NCBI GenBank assembly: GCA_963829955.1
Contig: CAWHKS010000019.1
Span: 1-64,000 of the forward strand
Source: DASTFY01 sp963829955
GTDB lineage: Bacteria; Actinomycetota; Acidimicrobiia; Acidimicrobiales; Ilumatobacteraceae
Direction: 5' to 3'
Length of the DNA: 64,000 bases
The notes beneath the pieces were generated by a model. The model was not told the DNA's origin and did not search any database. It worked only from the letters and a program-made list of their open reading frames with translations. Shown here piece after piece: positions 25,320 through 32,510 of this stretch. Every line of letters begins with the position of its first letter. Position 1 is the stretch's first letter. Position numbers and translations under genes: made by a program.

Positions 25320-25745
25320 GTGGGCCACGAGGGCCAGGTGGCTGAGGTCAGGCGGACGGCGCCGGTCGAGGCCCGCTGGCTCGGCGGCTATCGGGCGGCG
25401 GTCACCACCCGTCAGTTCACGGTCCAGGTCGACGAACCACCCTCGGCCGGAGGCACTGATGCCGGCCCGATGCCCACCGAATACTTGCTGATCTCACTTT
25501 CGTCCTGCTTCGCCCTCGCCATCGCCCATGTGGCGCGCCGCGAGGGCGTCGAGGTTGGCCCGTTCAGCGTCACCGCACAGGGCACCTACGACGGGCCGTG
25601 CCTCTCGGATGTCGCACTGTCGATCCGCCTGGAAGGGCCGCTGCCGGCCGACATGGACGCCCTGCTGACGAAGGCCCGACGGGTCTGCTACGTGTCGAAC
25701 ACCCTGGCTCGTCAACCGTCCGTCACCGCGCACCTCATCGACTGA
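25320..25745 (+). CDS. OsmC-family protein
   Basis: OsmC/Ohr-fold protein; members are thiol peroxidases or hydrolase-like. The two expected cysteines are seen, in LSSCFALAIAHVARREG and ARRVCYVSNTLARQPSV. 141 residues. It begins 2 bases after the repaired stop of the nitrile hydratase accessory gene, so it is the last gene of that operon. A role in protecting or reducing the cysteine-rich cobalt site is possible but only inferred. A strong hairpin follows. Confidence 0.85.
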   Translation: MGHEGQVAEVRRTAPVEARWLGGYRAAVTTRQFTVQVDEPPSAGGTDAGPMPTEYLLISLSSCFALAIAHVARREGVEVGPFSVTAQGTYDGPCLSDVALSIRLEGPLPADMDALLTKARRVCYVSNTLARQPSVTAHLID

Positions 25746-25760
25746 AGGAGCCGAGTGACC

Positions 25761-25786
25761 GGCCGGCCCCCGGCGTGGGGCCGGCC
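25761..25786. terminator. Hairpin terminator between convergent OsmC and DsrE-like genes
   Basis: Perfect 10-base arms GGCCGGCCCC (25761-25770) and GGGGCCGGCC (25777-25786) around a CGGCGT loop. It sits in the 67-base gap between two convergent stops and can serve both directions. No T-run. Confidence 0.75.
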
Positions 25787-25812
25787 CGATGGACGACGAG
25801 CCCAGACCGGTC

Positions 25813-26301
25813 CTAGACGGTCCAGGTGTTGATCTGGAAGGCGCCGGCGCGCCACGCGGTCAGCGCTGAGTCGAGCACGTCGAGCGGATGGAAGGGCTTG
25901 ACCCCTGGGATGAGGTCGTCCTCGCGGAAGCCGTAGAGGGCGCCCATGGCGAACCGGCAGGCGTAGATCGTCGCCCCCTCCTTCAGAAGGGTCTTGATCT
26001 GGTTGTTGATCGCCATGTGGCCGGGGAAGGCCTCCTGCCCGACGGCCGGGAAGCCGCGGGTGCCAGAAGCCAGCAGGACGCCCGGCCCGTACAGGACGAT
26101 CGACACGTCGAAGCCCTTGCGGACCAGGCGCGTCGACGTCAACAGGTTCACCAGGGCGACCGAGCCCTCGTAGGGCACCGTGTGGATGAAGACGAACGCC
26201 TTCTCGCCGGGATTGGCCTGGATGTCCTCGAACACCTTCTCCTCGACGTCGAAGAGCACCTCGCCTTCGGCTGGGATCGGGTTGTTGACGGTCTTGGGCA
26301 T
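25813..26301 (-). CDS. MSMEG_0572/Sll0783-family nitrogen-starvation response protein (DsrE-like)
   Basis: 162-residue DsrE-fold protein. Its sequence follows the Sll0783/MSMEG_0572 family as I know it: GEVLFDVEEKVFEDIQANPGEKA, VPYEGSVALVNLLTSTRLVRKGF, LYGPGVLL, AFPGHMAINNQIK, ACRFAMGALYGF and the ending PLDVLDSA...INTWTV. The family is a regular member of Nit1C nitrogen-starvation clusters; in Synechocystis Sll0783 is linked to nitrogen-starvation response. Biochemical role unknown. AAAGGAG lies upstream of the ATG. Last gene of a three-gene operon with the 86-aa protein and the flavoprotein. Confidence 0.82.
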   Translation of the reverse strand: MPKTVNNPIPAEGEVLFDVEEKVFEDIQANPGEKAFVFIHTVPYEGSVALVNLLTSTRLVRKGFDVSIVLYGPGVLLASGTRGFPAVGQEAFPGHMAINNQIKTLLKEGATIYACRFAMGALYGFREDDLIPGVKPFHPLDVLDSALTAWRAGAFQINTWTV

Positions 26302-26347
26302 TGGTTCTCCTTTGCTGTTTGGAACGTTTGCGGCGTGGACTGGAGAG

Positions 26348-26608
26348 TCAGACAGCCGGGCCGAGCGGTTTGCGCTCTCGCGGCTCCCATGTGCGCCGGT
26401 GGCTGCCCGGCATGCGCTGGAGCACGGCCTTGCGGAATCGCCACGGCAGAAGGCGGTAGACCGGCACGAAGACGACGAGGAAGAAGCGGTCCTTCAGCGT
26501 CCGCGGCGGCGCGCGGACCTCGAAGGCGCCGCGGGCGGCCACCCGCTGCTGCGCGGCGACGAGCAGGTAGTGCTCGGCGTTGTACCGGAGCCAGGCCGCG
26601 AAGCGCAC
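26348..26608 (-). CDS. Uncharacterised basic 86-aa protein
   Basis: Not recognised. Arg-rich with aromatic residues; one moderately hydrophobic segment (FFLVVFVPVYRLLPW, about residues 42-56) might associate with the membrane. It starts 5 bases after the flavoprotein stop and ends about 46 bases before the DsrE-like start, so it is a member of that operon. Real coding is supported by position and by the good fit between genes; no catalytic motif is seen. Confidence 0.6.
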   Translation of the reverse strand: MRFAAWLRYNAEHYLLVAAQQRVAARGAFEVRAPPRTLKDRFFLVVFVPVYRLLPWRFRKAVLQRMPGSHRRTWEPRERKPLGPAV

Positions 26609-26613
26609 GGTGC

Positions 26614-27948
26614 TCAGGCCCCCAGCCGGCTGAGGGCGTTCTGCGCGGCAAGCGCGATCGGCTCGTTGAGAGCGCCGATGGGCGGTGAGTACACGTTCTC
26701 CATGAAGGCCAGATCCTCCAGCGTGATGCCGGTCTTGACGGCCATGGCCAGGAAGTCGGCCCGCTCCTTGATGCCCTCACCTCCGGCCATCTGAGCCCCG
26801 ATGAGGCGGAGCGTCCCCGGCTCGGCCAGGAGCTTGACCGTGACCTTGCGGACGCCGGGGAAGTAGCGGGCCCTGGAGATCCCGTCGGCGCGACCCAGCA
26901 CGTAGGGGATGCCGAGCGCTTCGGCCGCTGTCTCCCCGAACGAGACGCCACCGATCATCCAGTCCCCGGCCACCATTCCCCACGGGATGTAGACCGGCTG
27001 GTAGGTGCGATGACCGCCACCGGCGTTGATGCCGGCCACCTTGCCCTGCGCGTAGGCATGCGAGCCCGTGAGTCCCTGCACCCCCACGTTCGTGACGCCG
27101 AGTGGGATCTCGGTGCAGTCACCGGCGGCGAAGACACCGTCGACCGACGTGGCCATGCGGTTGTCGACGACCACCCCCCCGGTGGGCCCCGTCTTCAACC
27201 CCGCCGCCCGGGCCAACTCGGTGTTCGCCACCTTCTTGGTGCAGATGACGGCCAGGTCGGCGTCGATCGTCCCCTCGGACGTCTCGACGGCGCGGAGCGC
27301 GCCGGTGCCGACGAAGCCCTTCAGCTCCACGCCGAAGTGCAGGTGGACGCCCGCGTCACGCCAGGCCTGCTGGATGGGCTCCACGATGTCGGGGTCGGCG
27401 AGGTCGGACAGGGCCCACGGTCGAGGGTCGACCACGTGGGTCTCGATGCCGCGGTGGGCCAGCGCCGTCACCATCTCCAGGCCGAGCGGAGATGCCTCGA
27501 CGACGACGGCCGCCTTCACCGAGTCGAGCACGCTGTCCCACTCCATGGCCCGACGGATGTTCTTCACGTAGTAGAGACCGGTCAGGTCGGTGCCCGGGAC
27601 GCCAGGATCGGCGTAGTCGAACCCGGTGGCCACGATGAGCTGGTCGAAGGGGACGGTGCCTCGGCCGACGACGTCGACCACACCCGCCTTGAGGTCGAAG
27701 TCGCTGACCGTCGTCTCGTACCGGATGTCGATCCCTTGCGCGGCGTACTGCTCCTTGGTGGCGAGGAACAGCGCCTCGAAGCTGGGGATCTCCTTCCCGT
27801 GCACGTAGGGGATGCCGCATGGGCTGTACGCGGCGTCCTCGAACTCCGTGAAGACGACGACCTCACCGTCGGGGCAGGCACCCTTGAAAGCACCCGCGGC
27901 ACCTATCCCGGCGGCGCCACCCCCGACGACTACCGTCCTCACTGCCAT
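26614..27948 (-). CDS. FAD-dependent pyridine nucleotide-disulfide oxidoreductase (CoA-disulfide reductase/NADH oxidase-like)
   Basis: Two-dinucleotide-fold flavoprotein of the single-cysteine group. An FAD motif VVVGGGAAGIGAAGAFK at the start, the redox Cys in AAYSPCGIPYVHGKEI (about residue 44), a modified NAD motif VVVEASPLGLEMVTALAHRG, and the second FAD motif VDGVFAAGDCTE are visible, followed by a dimerisation domain (RARYFPGVRKVTVKLL). 444 residues. Typical activities are reduction of CoA disulfide, persulfide or O2 with NAD(P)H. ATG 27948 follows a Shine-Dalgarno (AAGGGGGAAGG). Divergent from the XRE-cupin regulator. Pairing with a DsrE-fold protein suggests persulfide chemistry. Confidence 0.85.
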   Translation of the reverse strand: MAVRTVVVGGGAAGIGAAGAFKGACPDGEVVVFTEFEDAAYSPCGIPYVHGKEIPSFEALFLATKEQYAAQGIDIRYETTVSDFDLKAGVVDVVGRGTVPFDQLIVATGFDYADPGVPGTDLTGLYYVKNIRRAMEWDSVLDSVKAAVVVEASPLGLEMVTALAHRGIETHVVDPRPWALSDLADPDIVEPIQQAWRDAGVHLHFGVELKGFVGTGALRAVETSEGTIDADLAVICTKKVANTELARAAGLKTGPTGGVVVDNRMATSVDGVFAAGDCTEIPLGVTNVGVQGLTGSHAYAQGKVAGINAGGGHRTYQPVYIPWGMVAGDWMIGGVSFGETAAEALGIPYVLGRADGISRARYFPGVRKVTVKLLAEPGTLRLIGAQMAGGEGIKERADFLAMAVKTGITLEDLAFMENVYSPPIGALNEPIALAAQNALSRLGA

Positions 27949-28041
27949 GCCTTCCCCCTTTACTGGCCCCCTTGCGGCTGCGACCACCTTGGACGGTCCA
28001 GCGGCTCAATCGTGGACGGCTCGGCCGTTCACTATCGGCGA

Positions 28042-28064
28042 CATCGTAGACACTTTCCTATGAT
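28042..28064 (+). promoter_or_regulatory. Putative operator site 2 and -10 element for the XRE-cupin gene
   Basis: CATCGTAGACAC (28042-28053) matches the recurring ATNGTAGAC site. CATCGTAG (28042-28049) and CTATGATG form an imperfect inverted repeat. TATGAT at 28059-28064 is a good -10; with the ATG at 28073 the message would be leaderless. The site probably serves autoregulation and the divergent flavoprotein operon. Confidence 0.4.
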
Positions 28065-28072
28065 GGCTGTGC

Positions 28073-28747
28073 ATGGCCGGCCGTAAGCGCGCGACGTCGC
28101 TCGACCTCCCCCCGGAGGTCCCGCCGACCGTGTCGTCCGACCTCGACAACGGGGCCGCCACGGAGGAACCAGGGCCCGGCGGGCTGCAGCAGATCGTCAG
28201 CTCGATCGGCCCGAAGCTGCGCGAGCTGCGGGTCCAGCGGGGGCTCTCGCTGCAGCAGCTGGCTGACCGGGCGGAGGTGTCCGCGGCCGCCATCCACAAG
28301 ATCGAGCGGTCGGGGATGGTGCCGACGATCACGACGCTCCTCAAGATCGCCGGCGCGCTCAACCGGCCCGTCTCGTACTTCGTCAACGAGGACCAGACCG
28401 AGAACCGACCGGTGGCGTTCATCCCGGCCGACGCCCGCCGCCCGGTCTTCACCGCGCACCAGGGCATCGACCTGGCCGGCATCTCCGGCCCCTACGGACG
28501 GTTCTTCATGGCCGGCGCGGTGTCCGAGATCCAGCCCGGGGCCAACAGCGGCCACCGGGCCATGGAACACCCCGGCGAGGAGCTGGTGCTGGTGATCGAC
28601 GGCGTCTTCGAACTGGACGTCGACGGGGAGCGCTTCCTGCTCGAGGAGGGCGACGCGCTGCACTTCCGGACGGACCGTCCGCACCGCTGGCACAACCCCG
28701 GCGATACCCCGACGAAGGCCATCTGGCTGGCGCTGCGGCCGTTCTGA
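28073..28747 (+). CDS. XRE-cupin transcriptional regulator
   Basis: Helix-turn-helix DNA-binding domain at about residues 48-102 (LRELRVQRGLSLQQLADRAEVSAAAIHKIERSG) fused to a cupin ligand-binding domain (GANSGHRAMEHPGEELVLVIDGVFELDVDGERFLLEEGDALHF). The cupin has HPGEE and HRWHNP, where metal ligands are expected. 224 residues. Regulators of this type commonly control amine, nitrile or amino acid catabolism next to them. It lies between the nitrile hydratase/Nit1C part and the AllGH operon, and recurring operator-like sites suggest it rules both. It ends 3 bases from the convergent allH. Confidence 0.9.
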   Translation: MAGRKRATSLDLPPEVPPTVSSDLDNGAATEEPGPGGLQQIVSSIGPKLRELRVQRGLSLQQLADRAEVSAAAIHKIERSGMVPTITTLLKIAGALNRPVSYFVNEDQTENRPVAFIPADARRPVFTAHQGIDLAGISGPYGRFFMAGAVSEIQPGANSGHRAMEHPGEELVLVIDGVFELDVDGERFLLEEGDALHFRTDRPHRWHNPGDTPTKAIWLALRPF

Positions 28748-28750
28748 CCG

Positions 28751-29560
28751 TTAGCCGGCGAGCGCACTCAGCCCGAGGCGCAGGCCGAGCAGCAGGTCCG
28801 CGCCCGAGGTGTGGCCGAGGGCCAGGACCGCATCCTGGTGCCGGCGGGCGGCGACGTGGTCGCGCTGGGACAGCGCGGCGAGGAGGAGGTGGACGGGCTC
28901 GACCACCTGGCCGCGCGCCGCCCAGGCCAGGAAGGCGCGGGAGATCGCATGGGTGCGCGCATCCGAGACCGCGTCCCGCAGCATCGTCTCGTCGTGCCCG
29001 GCGGTCGCCAGCACGACGAGCAAACCTGCGAGCACGTCGTCGCCCGCGGGTGTGAGCCCAGTTCCCCGTCCGGCGAGCGCCGCGACCACCGCCGGCAGGT
29101 CGCCGCGGTGAAGCGCCCGGTCCGCCGTCGACAGCACGCGGTGGTAGGCGAGGTCTGACCCATCCGCCCCGGTGAGGCCGCGGCGCGCCGCGTCCGCGCC
29201 GCGACGCAGGAGGTCCGCGTCGACGGGTGGTGGCCGCCACCGGCGCGGCCGGTCGGGTCCGTTTCTCCCGTCGAGGTCGATGTGCACGTCGCCCACGGCG
29301 AGCGTGCGCTCGGTGAGCGCGACCATGGCGTTCGGCTCCGGCCGTGGCAGCTCGCGCAGCCGCAGGTGGACCGGCCCCGGCGGAGCGTCGGCCGTCACGA
29401 GCACGAGCACGGCGTCGCCAAGCTCGACGTAGACCGCACGGCGGAACGAGGCCAGAACTCGGCCTCGCCGGCGCGTCCCCAGCAGCTCGAACCAGGCCTG
29501 ACCGGCGTCGACGACGTCCGTCGCGTCGACAGCGACGTCAGCGGGCGCCACGGGCACCAT
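28751..29560 (-). CDS. allH: DUF2877 protein, oxamate carbamoyltransferase subunit AllH-like (YlbF family)
   Basis: One of three subunits of the FdrA-type oxamate carbamoyltransferase, which phosphorolyses oxalurate to oxamate and carbamoyl phosphate in allantoin degraders. The DUF2877 hallmark LAGRGTGLTPAGDDVLAGLLVVL is intact, with VRLRELP-type strands (VHLRLRELPRPEPN) before it and VEPVHLLLAALSQRD after. 269 residues. Start ATG 29560 overlaps the end of the AllG gene by 23 bases. Last gene of the six-gene minus-strand operon. No allantoinase or ureidoglycolate enzyme is in the window, so the substrate may differ. Confidence 0.88.
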   Translation of the reverse strand: MVPVAPADVAVDATDVVDAGQAWFELLGTRRRGRVLASFRRAVYVELGDAVLVLVTADAPPGPVHLRLRELPRPEPNAMVALTERTLAVGDVHIDLDGRNGPDRPRRWRPPPVDADLLRRGADAARRGLTGADGSDLAYHRVLSTADRALHRGDLPAVVAALAGRGTGLTPAGDDVLAGLLVVLATAGHDETMLRDAVSDARTHAISRAFLAWAARGQVVEPVHLLLAALSQRDHVAARRHQDAVLALGHTSGADLLLGLRLGLSALAG

Positions 29561-31007
29561 CTCGATCGATGGCGCGGTCGAGGGCCAGCAGGGCGGTCCG
29601 GAAGCACTCGATCGGCGCGGTGGCCACGCCGGCTCCGACCTGACCGGTGCCCTCGGAGGCGTGGAGGATGCCGGTGGTCACCTTCGGCGTGATCCCGAGC
29701 TCGACCACCTTGCGGACATCGACCCCCAGGGGAGTTCCGCGCCAGCCGAGAGCGGGCAGCTTGAACCGGCTGCTCCGACCGGCGCAGATGAGGTCCAGTT
29801 GGGTGGTCATGGCCAGGGCGTCGCCCATCGACCCCCCGACGAAGGCCGCCACGGACGGAGAGCCGGCCGCGGCCGCTCCGCCGAGGCCGACCAGCTCCAG
29901 GACGGCGCTGTCCCCGACGTCGCGTGCGCTCGTGTCGGGCCCCTGGCCGGCGTAGTAGAGGGCCTGGCCGATGGTCGGGGCGTCGGTCAGGTGCCACTCG
30001 TCGGAGCCCGCCAGCTTGATCCCGAGCTCGGTGCCGTTGCGGGCCATGGTGGTCACGATGGAGGAGCCGGGCACCTCGGCCGCCCAGCCGGCGAGGGCCC
30101 GCGCCGCCGCCATGCCTGCGGTCAGGAAGAAGAGGTGGTTGGAGGACAGGAACCGGGCGACCTCGACGCGGGCGGGGTGGTCCGAGGCGACGAGGTGGGG
30201 CAGCAGGTTCCGCAGCAGGAGGTTGGTGGTGGCCTGGACCCGGATGTGGGCGTCGTCGCCCATCTGGACCCCTTGGGCGGCCAAGCCCAGGGCATCGATC
30301 GGGCCGTGGGCGCGCAGGGCGTCGGCGATCACCGGGCCGACGGCTCCGGCCAGGAATCGCAGGCGATCGATGGCGGTGTCCGTCTCCCGCCCGAACCACG
30401 GCGTCTCCCCCGGCCCCTGGTTCAGCGGCGCGAACGCGGTGACCGAGGCCTCGAGCGCGGCCACCCACACCGGCTGGGACGGTCCCAACGCCGTGACCAT
30501 GGGGACCACGAGATCGTGGCTGTTGGCGGCGTCGAGAGCGACCTCCCCACGGCCGAGCATCCGCTCGGCCTCGTCGCGGGTCGCCGCCCAGCCCTCGGCC
30601 ACCACCGCCGCCCGCATGGACCGCCGGAGGGGATCGCAGGCCTCGGCGTAGTCGAGGGGCGGACCGCAGTGCAGGAGCGTCCGGTCCCCGAAACCGGGGA
30701 CGACCGACCCGGCCGGCGCCACGTCCACGAGGTGAGGAACGCCCTCGTCGAGCCGGCGCACGACTTCGACGTTGGCGGCATCAACCGGCCGCGAACGTCG
30801 CCCGTACAGCCGGGCCAACGCCGCGACCAGCTCGGGTTCACCACCCGCAGGGATGCGCCAGTCGACGGTGGCAACGGGGCGGCCCTGCGCGGCCACGGCG
30901 TCCGCGAACATCGGGAGACCCACGTTCACGACGGCCACGTCCTCGACCAGCGTCGGGATCACATCGCTGCCCGCGTCCGTCACCTCGACCTTCACCTCCT
31001 CCGTCAC
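29538..31007 (-). CDS. allG: DUF1116 protein, oxamate carbamoyltransferase subunit AllG-like (YlbE family)
   Basis: Large subunit partner of FdrA/AllF and AllH. The family start VAVVNVGLPMFADAVAAQGRPVATVDWRIPAGGEPEL is clear, with PLNQGPGETPW, AQGVQMGDDAHIRVQATTNL, LSSNHLFFLT, TMARNGTELGIKLAGSD and KVTTGILHASEGTGQVGAGV further on. 489 residues. GTG 31007 is preceded by GGAGGAGG at normal spacing. The same frame, however, runs open backwards through the whole upstream lyase, so the pair reads as one 990-residue chain; see the lyase entry. The spaced ribosome site and a GTGA context favour two proteins. Confidence 0.88.
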   Translation of the reverse strand: MTEEVKVEVTDAGSDVIPTLVEDVAVVNVGLPMFADAVAAQGRPVATVDWRIPAGGEPELVAALARLYGRRSRPVDAANVEVVRRLDEGVPHLVDVAPAGSVVPGFGDRTLLHCGPPLDYAEACDPLRRSMRAAVVAEGWAATRDEAERMLGRGEVALDAANSHDLVVPMVTALGPSQPVWVAALEASVTAFAPLNQGPGETPWFGRETDTAIDRLRFLAGAVGPVIADALRAHGPIDALGLAAQGVQMGDDAHIRVQATTNLLLRNLLPHLVASDHPARVEVARFLSSNHLFFLTAGMAAARALAGWAAEVPGSSIVTTMARNGTELGIKLAGSDEWHLTDAPTIGQALYYAGQGPDTSARDVGDSAVLELVGLGGAAAAGSPSVAAFVGGSMGDALAMTTQLDLICAGRSSRFKLPALGWRGTPLGVDVRKVVELGITPKVTTGILHASEGTGQVGAGVATAPIECFRTALLALDRAIDRDGARGAR

Positions 31008-32510
31008 CCCGATCCTCCTCCGTCCGGGCTGCCGTCTCGCGCCAGCGCGGAGCCGCTCGCGCAGCGCGGTCTCGGCCACCAGGAAGCGGGCCAGGTGGGC
31101 CTCCGCCGCCGCCACGAGCGCGCGTTGACGGCGCTCGATCTCGTCGACCATCTCGTCGACCGCAGCCGGGGCGGCGCCGCCCACGGCCGACCGCGTGGCC
31201 ACGACGGCGAGGGGATCGAGCGCGTCGCCGAGATCGCCAGGGTCGGCGGCCAGCGGCCCGCCCGTCACCTCGACCGCGGCCGCGTCGAGCACGTCCGATG
31301 TCAGCTCACCGGCCGGGAGCCCTCGGTCAGCCAGGATGCGCAGTGCTCGGCCGGCGACGCGATAGGCGCGGCGGTAGTCGAGCCCGCAGCGGCGCATCAG
31401 CTCGTCGGCCAGGTCGGTGGCCTGCGTGGAGCCGGCGTCGAGCGTCTCGCGCAGGCGCGCCTCGTCGATGGTCAGCGTCTCTACGACCCCGGCCGTCAGC
31501 TCGGTCGTGCGCCGAGCCTCGTCGACCATGGTCGGCACCTCCCCGTAGGCCATGATCAGGCTGTCGCTGCGGGCCGAGGGGCCCTTCTGCACGGCGAGCA
31601 GGCCGGTGAGCCGGCCGATGAGGACCCCCGCCATGCCCCGGATCATCGACAGCGCGTACGGGTTGCGCTTCTGGGGCATGAGGACGCTGCTGCGCTCGTA
31701 ACCGCTCCCGAGCTCGACATAGCCGAACTCCTCACTGGCCCAGATCTCGAGGTCCTCGGCCAGCGACGTCTGGGCGCAGGCCAGGCTGGCGACGGTGGAA
31801 CCGAGTTCGATCAGACCGTCTACCTGCCACATGGCATCCCGCGTGTTGACGATGACGTGATCGAATCCGAGCGCGGCGGCGGTCCCTTCGCGTTCCGCGA
31901 CCAGGCGGCTGCCGTTGACCGCGCCGGCCCCGCACGGGCTGCCGTTGAGCCACGCGACCACTCCCAGCAACCGCTCGCCGTCGCGGAGCATGGGGTACGC
32001 GAACGACGTGAGGTAGTGGCCGACGGTCGAGGGCTGGGCCGGCTGGAGATAGGTGTGATCGGCGAAGAGGGTGGCCCGGTGCTCCCGTCCCCGTTCAGCG
32101 AGTGCCGCGGCGAGGCGCGCCGCGGCGAGGACGAGCATGCACACCTCACGCCGGAGGTGCAGCCGGAACGCGACGCGGGTGGCCTCGCGCCGGGGCCGGC
32201 CGGCGTGGAGCCAACCTGCGCCGTGGCCGAGCTCCGCCTCGAAGCGGCGTTCCCGCGAGTTGTAGGGCTCGCCACCGGCCGCGTCGTAGCCGAAGTCGCT
32301 CCAAGCCGTGCCGTCGGCCCGCTGGAGCGCGCCGGCCAGCTCCACCGAAGCGGCGCGAGGCACGATGCCGTCGGCGACGAGCTGCAGGAGATGCGCCATG
32401 TCGGCCAGGTTGAGCCCGTCGTGCATCACGGCCGCCGTCCGCAGCTCGTAGGCGTAGGCGCCGTCGATCAGCTCGGGGGCAGGCCCGCCGCTTGTCACGG
32501 CGCCGGTCAC
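31004..32510 (-). CDS. Argininosuccinate lyase-like C-N lyase (fumarase superfamily)
   Basis: Fumarase/aspartase-superfamily protein, which cleaves C-N bonds and usually releases fumarate. SSVLMPQKRNPYALS (about residue 280) is the flexible-loop signature, with the catalytic Ser kept but the usual acidic residue after KxNP replaced. In the THLQPAQP block the conserved His is Tyr (HTYLQPAQP), so a changed substrate is likely. Start GTG 32510 overlaps the upstream stop. The printed frame has no stop and continues into AllG; one missing or extra base near 31040 would give an end LARDGSPDGGGSG with TGA at 31004-31006, overlapping the AllG GTG. Confidence 0.8.
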
